This document shows positions 9,011-15,803 of a DNA stretch of 36,575 bases, piece after piece. Source of the stretch: an uncultured Parabacteroides sp. (lineage in GTDB: Bacteria > Bacteroidota > Bacteroidia > Bacteroidales > Tannerellaceae); the NCBI RefSeq assembly GCF_905196875.1, contig NZ_CAJJWO010000052.1:1-36575 (forward strand). The letters run 5' to 3'. The position numbers were made by a program, and so were the translations under genes. Every line of letters starts with the position of its first letter. Positions within the stretch are counted from its first letter, which is position 1. The notes beneath the pieces are model-generated. The model saw only the letters and a program-made list of their open reading frames with translations. It made no database searches and had not been told where the DNA came from.

Positions 9011-10966
9011 TTAAGCGTCAATGTTTGCGTAAGTTGCATTCTCTTCGATAAACTCGCGGCGCGGACCTACTTCTTCGCCCATTAACATAGCGAATATCTG
9101 ATCAGCCTCGGCTGCGCTATCGATTGTGATCTGCTTCAGTGTACGGTTGTCCGGATTCATTGTCGTATCCCATAACTGGTGATCGTTCATTTCTCCCAAA
9201 CCTTTGTATCGCTGAGTATGGATCTGATTTTCATTACCGGCGGCATATCTGTCGATAAATGACTGACGTTGCTGTTCTGTCCAGCAATATTCTTCTACTT
9301 TTCCTTTTTTACAGAGGTAAAGAGGAGGGGTAGCCAGGTAAACATATCCGTTATCGATCAGTGCGCGCATTCTGCGGAAGAAGAAAGTCAGGATCAAAGT
9401 GGCAATGTGGCTTCCGTCCACGTCGGCATCGGTCATGATGATCACCTTGTGATAACGAAGCTTGCTCAGGTTCAACTCCTTCGGGTCTTCCTCAGTACCT
9501 ATAGTAACACCCATGGCACGGAAGATGTTCTGAATTTCTTCACTTTCGAAGATTTTATGATCCATCGCTTTCTCTACGTTCAGGATTTTACCGCGAAGCG
9601 GAAGGATAGCCTGGAACACACGGTCGCGGCCCTGTTTAGCTGTACCCCCTGCAGAGTCCCCTTCGACAAGGAACAATTCGCAGATGGAAGCGTCTTTCGA
9701 AGAGCAGTCGGCCAGCTTGCCGGGAAGTCCTCCACCGGTCATCGGCGATTTGCGCTGAACCAGTTCGCGTGCTTTACGGGCTGCCTGACGGGCCTGTGCT
9801 GCCAGAACAACCTTGTCGACGATTATTTTTGCTTCTTTCGGATGCTCTTCCAGATAGTAGCCCAGTGCTTCACCGATTGCCTGATCTACGGCACCAGTCA
9901 CTTCGCTGTTACCCAATTTTGTCTTTGTCTGTCCTTCAAACTGCGGTTCGGCTACCTTGATAGAGATAACGGCGGTCAGACCTTCACGGAAGTCATCTCC
10001 CTGGATCTCTACTTTTGCTTTTTCCAGCAATTTGGAGTCTTCTGCATATTTCTTCAAGGTACGTGTCAGACCACGGCGGAAACCGGCCAGGTGCGTACCT
10101 CCTTCAATTGTGTTGATATCGTTTACATACGAGAACACGCTTTCGTTGAAAGAAGTGTTGTATGTCATCGCCACTTCAACGGGAATACCCTGCTTTTCAG
10201 TTACGATATGGATCACGTCGGGGATCAGGGATTCTTTGGAACGGTCTACATAGCGAACGAATTCCTTCAAACCTTCTTCCGAACGGAACAGATCTGACTT
10301 GTAGGTGCCGTCTTCCTTCGTTACACGTTTGTCCGTTAATGTCAGGTTGATGCCTGCATTCAGGAAGGCTAGTTCGCGTAAACGGGTTGCTAATATTTCA
10401 TATTTGTATTCGGTAACGGTAAAGATGCTGTTATCCGGCTTGAAAGAGATCGTTGTTCCCGTTGTTGTTGCTTCACCAACGACTTCTACATCATGTAAAG
10501 GTTTTCCACAAGAGAATTCCTGCATGTGTATTTTCCCTCCCCTGCGAACTTCCGCTTTCAGGTAAGTGGAAAGAGCATTCACACAAGATACGCCCACACC
10601 ATGCAAACCTCCGGATACCTTATAAGTCCCTTTGTCGAACTTACCTCCGGCATGTAGCACTGTCAGAACAACTTCCAGAGCTGATTTGCCTTCTTTCTCA
10701 TGAATATCTACCGGTATACCACGACCGTCGTCCGTTACTGTGATAGAGTTGTCCTCGTTTATTACTACGTCGATCTGAGAACAAAATCCGGCTAGTGCTT
10801 CGTCGATAGAGTTGTCGACAACTTCATACACCAGGTGATGTAGACCTTTTTCGCTGATATCGCCAATATACATGGCCGGTCTTTTCCGTACCGCTTCTAA
10901 CCCTTCAAGTACCTGAATACTGTCCGCAGAGTACTCTCCGGAAGTATTCTTAATTTCTTCACTCAT
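9011..10966 (-). CDS. gyrB: DNA gyrase subunit B
   Basis: A 651-residue ATPase subunit of the type II topoisomerase that introduces negative supercoils with GyrA. Visible parts are the GHKL ATPase (EVVDNSIDEALAG near 50, DDGRGIPVD, GGLHGVGVSCVNALS), the transducer domain, the TOPRIM domain (LVEGDSAGGTAKQGRDR near 430; DADVDGSHI near 511) and the C-terminal GyrB block ending QRYKGLGEMNDHQLWDTTM. The length fits the short GyrB form without the enterobacterial insert. GyrB is preferred over ParE because of the QRYKGLGEMN and LPLRGKILNVEKA context, but the two are close relatives. A -7 box lies about 50 bp upstream. Confidence 0.95.
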   Translation of the reverse strand: MSEEIKNTSGEYSADSIQVLEGLEAVRKRPAMYIGDISEKGLHHLVYEVVDNSIDEALAGFCSQIDVVINEDNSITVTDDGRGIPVDIHEKEGKSALEVVLTVLHAGGKFDKGTYKVSGGLHGVGVSCVNALSTYLKAEVRRGGKIHMQEFSCGKPLHDVEVVGEATTTGTTISFKPDNSIFTVTEYKYEILATRLRELAFLNAGINLTLTDKRVTKEDGTYKSDLFRSEEGLKEFVRYVDRSKESLIPDVIHIVTEKQGIPVEVAMTYNTSFNESVFSYVNDINTIEGGTHLAGFRRGLTRTLKKYAEDSKLLEKAKVEIQGDDFREGLTAVISIKVAEPQFEGQTKTKLGNSEVTGAVDQAIGEALGYYLEEHPKEAKIIVDKVVLAAQARQAARKARELVQRKSPMTGGGLPGKLADCSSKDASICELFLVEGDSAGGTAKQGRDRVFQAILPLRGKILNVEKAMDHKIFESEEIQNIFRAMGVTIGTEEDPKELNLSKLRYHKVIIMTDADVDGSHIATLILTFFFRRMRALIDNGYVYLATPPLYLCKKGKVEEYCWTEQQRQSFIDRYAAGNENQIHTQRYKGLGEMNDHQLWDTTMNPDNRTLKQITIDSAAEADQIFAMLMGEEVGPRREFIEENATYANIDA

Positions 10967-11017
10967 GAGTTTCTATCCTTTAAAATCACTAATTATCTAT
11001 ATCTCTAAAAATGCTAA

Positions 11018-11025
11018 CAAATGTA
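11018..11025 (-). promoter_or_regulatory. Candidate gyrB promoter -7 box (TACATTTG)
   Basis: On the minus strand TACATTTG matches TAnnTTTG. No good -33 TTTG is seen 19-21 bp upstream. The start of transcription would be near 11011, giving a gyrB leader of about 45 nt. Confidence 0.5.
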
Positions 11026-11098
11026 GTGAAAATAATTGACTTAGCAGGTAAAAGTAGTGTGAAAATAGCAAAAAAACGGGGTGTGAAAAGACATGACA

Positions 11099-11130
11099 AA
11101 GCGGTCGGATTATAATTAACCCGACCGCTT
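11099..11130 (-). terminator. Terminator of the tRNA-Glu/rpsT/tRNA-Glu transcript
   Basis: AAGCGGTCGG and CCGACCGCTT form a perfect 10-bp stem around a 12-nt AT-rich loop, 6 nt past the 3' end of the downstream tRNA-Glu. The following T-tract is poor, but position and stem strength favour a terminator. Confidence 0.7.
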
Positions 11131-11136
11131 CTAAAG

Positions 11137-11208
11137 TAGCCCATAGGGGAATCGAACCCCTCTTTCAAGAATGAAAATCTTGCGTCCTAACCGATAGACG
11201 AATGGGCC
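11137..11208 (-). tRNA. tRNA-Glu (anticodon TTC), downstream copy
   Basis: A 72-nt cloverleaf with acceptor arms GGCCCAT/ATGGGCT, anticodon stem CAAGA/TCTTG enclosing TTTTCAT (anticodon TTC), and T-arm GAGGGGTTCGATTCCCCT. The CCA end is not encoded. It appears identical to the copy at 11516-11587. It lies 11 bp after rpsT and just before a terminator, so it is probably processed from a shared transcript. Confidence 0.95.
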
Positions 11209-11219
11209 GCAATTATTCC

Positions 11220-11474
11220 TTATGCAAGCTTGTTAACGTGCTTTGTCAGTTTAGATTTCAAGTTGCTAGCCTTATTCTTGTGAATAACGTTTTTCTTAGC
11301 AAGCTTATCCAACATAGAGCACACCTTAGGTAACAGAGCCTGAGCTTCGTTCTTGTCTTCAGTTGCACGCAGTACACGCATCGCATTTCTAGCTGTTTTA
11401 GCATGATATCTATTCTGCAAACGTCTTGCGTTAGTCTGTCTGATCCTTTTGATTGATGACTTGTGATTTGCCAT
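11220..11474 (-). CDS. rpsT: 30S ribosomal protein S20
   Basis: An 84-residue basic ribosomal protein with the characteristic start MANHKSSIKRIRQTNARR and the end ASNLKSKLTKHVNKLA. S20 binds 16S rRNA early in small-subunit assembly. The gene lies between two identical tRNA-Glu genes on the same strand, with gaps of 41 and 11 bp, and no promoter is seen in the 41-bp gap. It is therefore probably transcribed from the consensus promoter at 11647-11677 as part of a tRNA-mRNA-tRNA transcript. Confidence 0.97.
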   Translation of the reverse strand: MANHKSSIKRIRQTNARRLQNRYHAKTARNAMRVLRATEDKNEAQALLPKVCSMLDKLAKKNVIHKNKASNLKSKLTKHVNKLA

Positions 11475-11515
11475 TTCTTAGCTATTCTTTATTGAATTTT
11501 TAATTTTGTTTATTG

Positions 11516-11587
11516 TAGCCCATAGGGGAATCGAACCCCTCTTTCAAGAATGAAAATCTTGCGTCCTAACCGATAGACGAATGGGCC
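11516..11587 (-). tRNA. tRNA-Glu (anticodon TTC), upstream copy
   Basis: The same 72-nt cloverleaf as the copy at 11137-11208, with anticodon TTC in the loop TTTTCAT and no encoded CCA. It is the first gene after the consensus promoter at 11647-11677. Confidence 0.95.
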
Positions 11588-11646
11588 ATCATGTCAAAGT
11601 TCTCACTTTCAGCGCTCTGGGATTGTTGATTTCCCGATTGCGAGTG

Positions 11647-11677
11647 CAAAGATAGATGTTCTGTCTGAACTACCAAA
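11647..11677 (-). promoter_or_regulatory. Consensus Bacteroidales promoter for tRNA-Glu/rpsT
   Basis: On the minus strand TTTG (11677-11674), a 19-bp spacer and TATCTTTG (11654-11647) match both elements of the Bacteroidales housekeeping promoter. Transcription would begin near 11640, about 50 nt before the first tRNA-Glu. Confidence 0.8.
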
Positions 11678-11719
11678 ACATTTCAGAGGAAAATTTAATA
11701 GAATACAACGTTTTAACTT

Positions 11720-12109
11720 CTATTTAGAACCTATATCCTGCAGGTGTATTTCCAGTGCCTTAACGGAAATATTTATTTCCCAGATACATACACATAGCGA
11801 TGCGGCTAAAAGTAATAAGGCGATTCCGAATATCCATGCAGCGATAATTTGCCATGAAATATAGATGAAGAACATGGAAATTACACAAAGCAGCAGGCTG
11901 AGTATGCCGAGTATTTGCATAGAGCGGGTCAGATAAAGCCGTTTACGAAGGTTGGCTATCTGTGCAAAATCTTTCGGATCGTGCGATTGTTGATGCTTTT
12001 CTTTTAATGCCCGCACAACACTGGCATACGACAGGAAGCGGTTGGTATAAGCCAGCAATATGAGTGATATGGCTGAAAATAGAAGTGATGGGGTAGTTAG
12101 ATCCAACAT
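11720..12109 (-). CDS. DUF2721-family small membrane protein
   Basis: A 129-residue protein matching the DUF2721 pattern: a first hydrophobic helix (about 7-23, LLFSAISLILLAYTNRF), a basic cytoplasmic stretch with RALKEKH and a second arginine cluster (LRKRLYLTRS), then two closely spaced membrane helices (about 66-86 and 90-110). No catalytic motif is visible and the function of the family is unknown. It is divergent from recO, with 90 bp between the two starts. Confidence 0.75.
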   Translation of the reverse strand: MLDLTTPSLLFSAISLILLAYTNRFLSYASVVRALKEKHQQSHDPKDFAQIANLRKRLYLTRSMQILGILSLLLCVISMFFIYISWQIIAAWIFGIALLLLAASLCVCIWEINISVKALEIHLQDIGSK

Positions 12110-12169
12110 AATTAATAATGTATTTATACTATTATAACCTGCAAATATCGTAAATAGTTTGTTGTTTTG

Positions 12170-12177
12170 TATCTTTG
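12170..12177 (+). promoter_or_regulatory. Candidate recO promoter -7 box (TATCTTTG)
   Basis: TATCTTTG matches TAnnTTTG and ends 22 bp before the recO ATG. No TTTG is found at the usual -33 distance. Confidence 0.5.
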
Positions 12178-12199
12178 TCTGCCATAAAGAGGTGAGATT

Positions 12200-12925
12200 A
12201 TGTTATGTAAAACGCGCGGGATTGTCCTGCATGCTATTCCATACAACGATAAATATTCTATTATATATATGTATACGGAGGCTTTCGGACGGGCCTCTTA
12301 TCTGGTGGCACGCAACCGGGGAAAGAAATCGACTGTGTCTAAAGCGCTGTTCATGCCGCTGTCTGTCTTGGAGATGGAAGTGGAGCATCTGAATAAACGT
12401 GACCTGCATCGTATCCGCGAGACGAAGTTATGTTATCCTCTGACCGAACTGTTCTGTAATCCGGTGAAGAACGTATTAGCACTGTTCCTTTCCGAGGTGT
12501 TATTCCGGGTCGTGAAGGATACGGAACCGGACCCGCGACTTTTCAATTATCTGTATGAATCGATACATTTGCTGGAATACGCCGATAAAGGAGTAGCAAA
12601 CTTTCATCTGGTATTCCTGCTTCGCCTACTTCATTATCTGGGAATTTATCCGAATGCCGATTCTTTCTCTTCCGGCTGCTATTTCGATATGCAGAACGGT
12701 GTTTTTATTGACCGTATCCCTATGCACCGGCATTATTTGAACCGGGAGGAGAGTCAGGTCTTTGCTCGTCTATTGAAAATCAGTTTCGAAAATATGTCGC
12801 TTTATTCTTTTTCCCGGCAGGACAGGGTAGGAGTAATCAACCGTATCGTTGAATATTACCGCTTGCATTTACCGGAATTTCCGGAAATAAAATCCCTCTC
12901 AGTGATGCAAAGTCTTTTTGATTAA
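12200..12925 (+). CDS. recO: DNA repair protein RecO
   Basis: A 241-residue protein of the RecFOR recombination mediator, which helps load RecA onto SSB-coated single-stranded DNA. The N-terminal OB-fold pattern (MLCKTRGIVLHAIPYNDKYS ... AFGRASYLVA) and the helical C-terminal half (FHLVFLLRLLHYLGIYP, with C-x-F near 156-158) match the family, and the length is typical. The four-cysteine zinc motif of many RecO proteins is not seen. That motif is absent in many Bacteroidetes homologues as far as I recall. The gene stands alone between a divergent DUF2721 gene and tRNA-Arg. Confidence 0.92.
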   Translation: MLCKTRGIVLHAIPYNDKYSIIYMYTEAFGRASYLVARNRGKKSTVSKALFMPLSVLEMEVEHLNKRDLHRIRETKLCYPLTELFCNPVKNVLALFLSEVLFRVVKDTEPDPRLFNYLYESIHLLEYADKGVANFHLVFLLRLLHYLGIYPNADSFSSGCYFDMQNGVFIDRIPMHRHYLNREESQVFARLLKISFENMSLYSFSRQDRVGVINRIVEYYRLHLPEFPEIKSLSVMQSLFD

Positions 12926-12944
12926 TCAGATTACTGTCCGAATA

Positions 12945-12976
12945 CTTGCCAGTTTAAGGAAAAGATTATACTTTTG
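12945..12976 (+). promoter_or_regulatory. Promoter of tRNA-Arg
   Basis: CTTG (three of four matches to TTTG), a 20-bp spacer and TACTTTTG (12969-12976) form a near-consensus promoter. Its predicted start, near 12983, is about 14 nt before the tRNA. Confidence 0.65.
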
Positions 12977-12996
12977 CCCCCACTTTGTATAAAGTT

Positions 12997-13071
12997 GCCC
13001 CTGTAGTTCAACGGATAGAATAGATGTTTCCTAAACATTAGATAGCAGTTCGATTCTGCTCGGGGGTACCA
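12997..13071 (+). tRNA. tRNA-Arg (anticodon CCT)
   Basis: The acceptor arms GCCCCTG and CGGGGGT pair with two G-T wobbles. The anticodon stem GATGT/ACATT encloses TTCCTAA (anticodon CCT, reading AGG). The T-arm is AGCAGTTCGATTCTGCT, and discriminator A is followed by an encoded CCA (13069-13071). The encoded CCA contrasts with the two tRNA-Glu genes. A short palindrome at 13071-13084 (AAAAAC GT GTTTTT) lies between it and the convergent lipoprotein gene and could end transcription from both sides. Confidence 0.95.
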
Positions 13072-13088
13072 AAAACGTGTTTTTAAAG

Positions 13089-13502
13089 TTAAAAGGGTTC
13101 GAAAGTAACATAGTCGTCACCCAGATAGCCGGATAATTCATCATAGTATATATGTAGATCGTCAAAGTAAATATAGTCTCCGTTATCATATTCCATATAA
13201 ATAGAGCCATAGTAGTCATCATTCCATTCCCAATAGAAAGTATATTTAGATTCTTTGAAATCACCGGGATAATCGCTGAAATAGCGTATGATACTTTCCT
13301 GTCCTCTGCCGTCTGAATGGAAAATAAGTCTTTGTTCGCAGTAATATCCGTCAACATCGTAATAGTCATCCCACCATCCGGTGCCATTGCAAAGAATATA
13401 TTCCGGATCGTCTATATGATCGAATGGCTTGTCTACACAGCTATTAAATCCGCAAAGTATGGTTAACAGGAATATCAGGCTGAGTATATTTGTCTTTTTC
13501 AT
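13089..13502 (-). CDS. Small acidic, tyrosine-rich lipoprotein of unknown function
   Basis: A 137-residue predicted lipoprotein. The start MKKTNILSLIFLLTILCG at 13502 is chosen over an in-frame ATG eight codons upstream because it gives a clean signal peptide followed by FNSC (Cys22), a relaxed Bacteroidetes lipobox. The mature part is crowded with Asp, Glu and Tyr (for example DDYYDVDGYYCEQ and EYDNGDYIYFDDLHIYYDE), suggesting a small beta-rich domain. I do not recognise the family; a lipocalin-like fold is possible but unproven. The start codon abuts a 13-bp perfect inverted repeat that overlaps the promoter box. The gene lies 107 bp after the FimB/Mfa2-like gene, on the same strand. Confidence 0.7.
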   Translation of the reverse strand: MKKTNILSLIFLLTILCGFNSCVDKPFDHIDDPEYILCNGTGWWDDYYDVDGYYCEQRLIFHSDGRGQESIIRYFSDYPGDFKESKYTFYWEWNDDYYGSIYMEYDNGDYIYFDDLHIYYDELSGYLGDDYVTFEPF

Positions 13503-13539
13503 AACGGTTATATTTAATAATAGCACAAATATAACCGTT
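13503..13539. promoter_or_regulatory. Perfect 13-bp inverted repeat over the lipoprotein promoter
   Basis: AACGGTTATATTT (13503-13515) and AAATATAACCGTT (13527-13539) are exact reverse complements separated by 11 bp. The left arm touches the start codon and the right arm covers the -7 box at 13526-13533. This could be an operator for a dimeric regulator, or an RNA hairpin if transcription starts further upstream. Confidence 0.65.
13526..13533 (-). promoter_or_regulatory. Candidate -7 box of the small lipoprotein gene (TATATTTG)
   Basis: On the minus strand TATATTTG matches TAnnTTTG, 24 bp before the ATG. No clear -33 element is present. It overlaps the inverted repeat at 13503-13539. Confidence 0.45.
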
Positions 13540-13609
13540 GTTTTCTAAATAATGCCATCCTTCCCCTTCAATAACATTTAATTAAGGAAGAGAAAGGATA
13601 GATATTAAG

Positions 13610-14560
13610 TTATTCCGCAGGCAACTCCTTGTCTTCCGTTGCATCCCATTTTCCGTTATCTCCGATCGTTAACTGGAATGTGTTATCTGGATCATCTGTT
13701 TGTGGTCTTGTATATAAGACTCCGGTGTAGCGGATCATTTTATTAAGTATAGGGAAGATATCAGAGATTGTTCTTGTGCGCATAACCATATTACTTATAT
13801 CCGTAGAAGTAAGAACTACCGATATTTTTGTATCTCCACCAGGAATAAAAGACAGGAATGAATGAGAGGTGCCGGATTGCAATTTCTCTTCTTCTGTGAA
13901 TGAGTGGATCAAGTGATACGGAGCGGGGGAGATAATTCCTTTTCCGGTTTGTATATTGAAACATCCCGGATAGTTGTCGGCTGTTAATTCAAATGTCTTG
14001 ATATCGTCCGGTACAGGATCGGACGCACGGAATTCTATCTTGCCAATGATCCGTTTCAAGGATATGTATTCATTGGTTGCTTCATTTTGCCCGACGATAA
14101 GATCTTCAGAATGATAGAAAGAGTCTGACACTTCATCGAAAGACAGGATATTCTCTGAAAAGATAATATCTTCAGAACTGTGGGCTAAAAAACAAACCTG
14201 ATAGCTTCCTGCCGCCAGGGTATCGTAAACAATACCGAAATCTTCCCCGGAATCTATATTATATGTACGATGTCGGATCGGTTCTTCCGGATTGTCCTGT
14301 TTGAACACAACATATTCTATGCGGGAACATAAATCACTCAGTTCCTTTTCGGAAGTATCTTCATCGGGAACAGTCGGTTCGGGAACCGTGTTAGGCGGCA
14401 TACTGCGTGTAAGAGGGAACGGGAGTATCTCCTTTTGTAGTTGAACACTAAATTGCACCGGAAATAAATTCTGTACAATTTCAATTTCGTCCGAAGCCGG
14501 ACTACTACAACCTGCAAACCAGAATATGCAGGCTAATGCATACAAGTCTTTCTTTTTCAT
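13610..14560 (-). CDS. FimB/Mfa2-like fimbrillin-family lipoprotein
   Basis: A 316-residue predicted outer-membrane lipoprotein with the signal MKKKDLYALACIFWFAGC (Cys18). Its layout resembles FimB/Mfa2 anchor subunits and related fimbrillin-like proteins: a first beta domain with a TAGSYQVCFLAHSS-like strand region (DTLAAGSYQVCFLA), a central LKRIIGKIEFRASD motif (about 167-180) typical of the family, and a second beta domain. The family is known to anchor or cap Bacteroidales fimbriae. No major fimbrillin or transport gene is adjacent, and the Mfa-type operon at 33197 onward is about 19 kb away, so this may be an orphan subunit. Family assignment is by pattern only. Confidence 0.6.
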   Translation of the reverse strand: MKKKDLYALACIFWFAGCSSPASDEIEIVQNLFPVQFSVQLQKEILPFPLTRSMPPNTVPEPTVPDEDTSEKELSDLCSRIEYVVFKQDNPEEPIRHRTYNIDSGEDFGIVYDTLAAGSYQVCFLAHSSEDIIFSENILSFDEVSDSFYHSEDLIVGQNEATNEYISLKRIIGKIEFRASDPVPDDIKTFELTADNYPGCFNIQTGKGIISPAPYHLIHSFTEEEKLQSGTSHSFLSFIPGGDTKISVVLTSTDISNMVMRTRTISDIFPILNKMIRYTGVLYTRPQTDDPDNTFQLTIGDNGKWDATEDKELPAE

Positions 14561-14640
14561 AGTGAAGGAATTGTTAATGATAAAATCTACACAAAGAAAA
14601 TACTTATTTTGGAATTTAAAAAATATTAAGGGGTTAATTC

Positions 14641-14671
14641 CTTGTTTATGGTTGGAACTTTCCTAGTTTTG
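14641..14671 (+). promoter_or_regulatory. Promoter of the sugar isomerase/epimerase gene
   Basis: CTTG (14641-14644, three of four matches), a 19-bp spacer and TAGTTTTG (14664-14671) make a near-consensus Bacteroidales promoter, 42 bp before the ATG. Confidence 0.65.
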
Positions 14672-14713
14672 TGGAAAACAGACTCAATGTAATAACCTTA
14701 AAATTAAAAGAGA

Positions 14714-15706
14714 ATGGCACGTCCTGTAACATTATGCACCCTACAATGGGGTGATTTACCTCTCGAAACAGTTTGCGAAAAAGCGAAAGCTTTCGGATAC
14801 GACGGATTGGAATTGGGTTTACCCAACCATCTGGATGTTCGTCGAACAGATCAGGCCTATTATGACGGTATAAAAGAACTGTTGGCTAAATATGACCTGA
14901 AGCTTTTCTGTATCTCCATCCATCTGATCAGTCAGGCGGTTTGCGATAATATCGACCAGCGGCATAAAGCAGTGCTTCCCGATTGTATTTGGGGAGACGG
15001 CGAACCGGAAGGTGTGCGCCAGCGTGCAGCCGAATATATGGTGCAGACAGCCCATGCGGCAAAAGCATTGGGTATCGATGTGGTTGCCGGATTTACCGGT
15101 AGTCCGATTTGGCAATGGCTTTATTCATTCCCCCCTGTTACGAATCAGATGATTGAAGATGGTTATGCTGACTTCGCCCGTCGTTTTACCCCGATCATGG
15201 ATGAATATCAGAAGTTGGGTATTCGCTACGGCCTGGAGGTACATCCTACGGAAATAGCTTTCGATACCTATTCTGCCCGTAAGGCATTGGATGCGTTGAA
15301 TAATCATCCTGCTTTCGGTTTCAATTATGACCCGAGCCATCTGGGCTATCAGGGCGTAGATTATGTAGATTTTATCAACCAGTTCCCCGACCGTATTTTC
15401 CATGTTCACATGAAAGATGTTTACTGGAGCGATACCCCGAAACAGATCGGCGTATTCGGTGGTCACTCAACCTTTGGAGACTCCCGCCGCTATTGGAATT
15501 TCCGCAGCATGGGACGTGGTAGGATTTGTTTCGAAGAAATTATCCGTGCCCTGAACGATATCAATTACCAGGGGCCGTTGTCAGTAGAATGGGAAGATAG
15601 CGCGATGGATCGCGAACACGGTGCACGTGAATCCTGCCAGTTCGTTAAGCAGGTGGATTTCCAGCCTTCGGGGTATGCGTTCGATGCTTTCTTTGATAAG
15701 AAATAA
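14714..15706 (+). CDS. Xylose-isomerase-like TIM-barrel sugar phosphate isomerase/epimerase
   Basis: A 330-residue cytoplasmic protein of the AP-endonuclease-2/xylose-isomerase-like TIM-barrel superfamily. The likely metal ligands stand in the usual order: Glu in GLEVHPTEIAFD, Asp in NYDPSHLGYQG, His in FHVHMKD and Glu in LSVEWEDSAMD. The N-terminal strand-helix pattern FGYDGLELGLPNH is typical. Family members isomerise or epimerise sugars and inositol derivatives. The substrate is not shown here, and no sugar kinase, dehydrogenase or transporter is adjacent. There is no signal peptide. The gene has its own promoter. Confidence 0.85.
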   Translation: MARPVTLCTLQWGDLPLETVCEKAKAFGYDGLELGLPNHLDVRRTDQAYYDGIKELLAKYDLKLFCISIHLISQAVCDNIDQRHKAVLPDCIWGDGEPEGVRQRAAEYMVQTAHAAKALGIDVVAGFTGSPIWQWLYSFPPVTNQMIEDGYADFARRFTPIMDEYQKLGIRYGLEVHPTEIAFDTYSARKALDALNNHPAFGFNYDPSHLGYQGVDYVDFINQFPDRIFHVHMKDVYWSDTPKQIGVFGGHSTFGDSRRYWNFRSMGRGRICFEEIIRALNDINYQGPLSVEWEDSAMDREHGARESCQFVKQVDFQPSGYAFDAFFDKK

Positions 15707-15769
15707 GAATTGTAAATAGCCGGAAAAAGGAATAATGGAGGAAAGGCAGGGTGAAACCGATAAAAAAAG

Positions 15770-15777
15770 TACCTTTG
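15770..15777 (+). promoter_or_regulatory. Candidate -7 box (TACCTTTG) that decides the DUF1016 start
   Basis: TACCTTTG matches TAnnTTTG; no -33 TTTG is seen. A start of transcription near 15784 places the upstream in-frame ATG at 15735 outside the mRNA and favours the ATG at 15804. Confidence 0.5.
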
Positions 15778-15803
15778 CGAAGAAGATACAAAAAGGTTTA
15801 ACC

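Noticed and set aside
9269..10297. A 342-codon plus-strand frame antisense to gyrB.
   Set aside because: It lies wholly within the well-supported gyrB gene on the other strand, and its translation shows no domain; it is a by-product of gyrB codon use.
13031..13387. A 118-codon minus-strand frame overlapping tRNA-Arg and the small lipoprotein gene.
   Set aside because: It runs through the tRNA and overlaps a frame with a proper lipoprotein signal; it lacks any export signal or domain.
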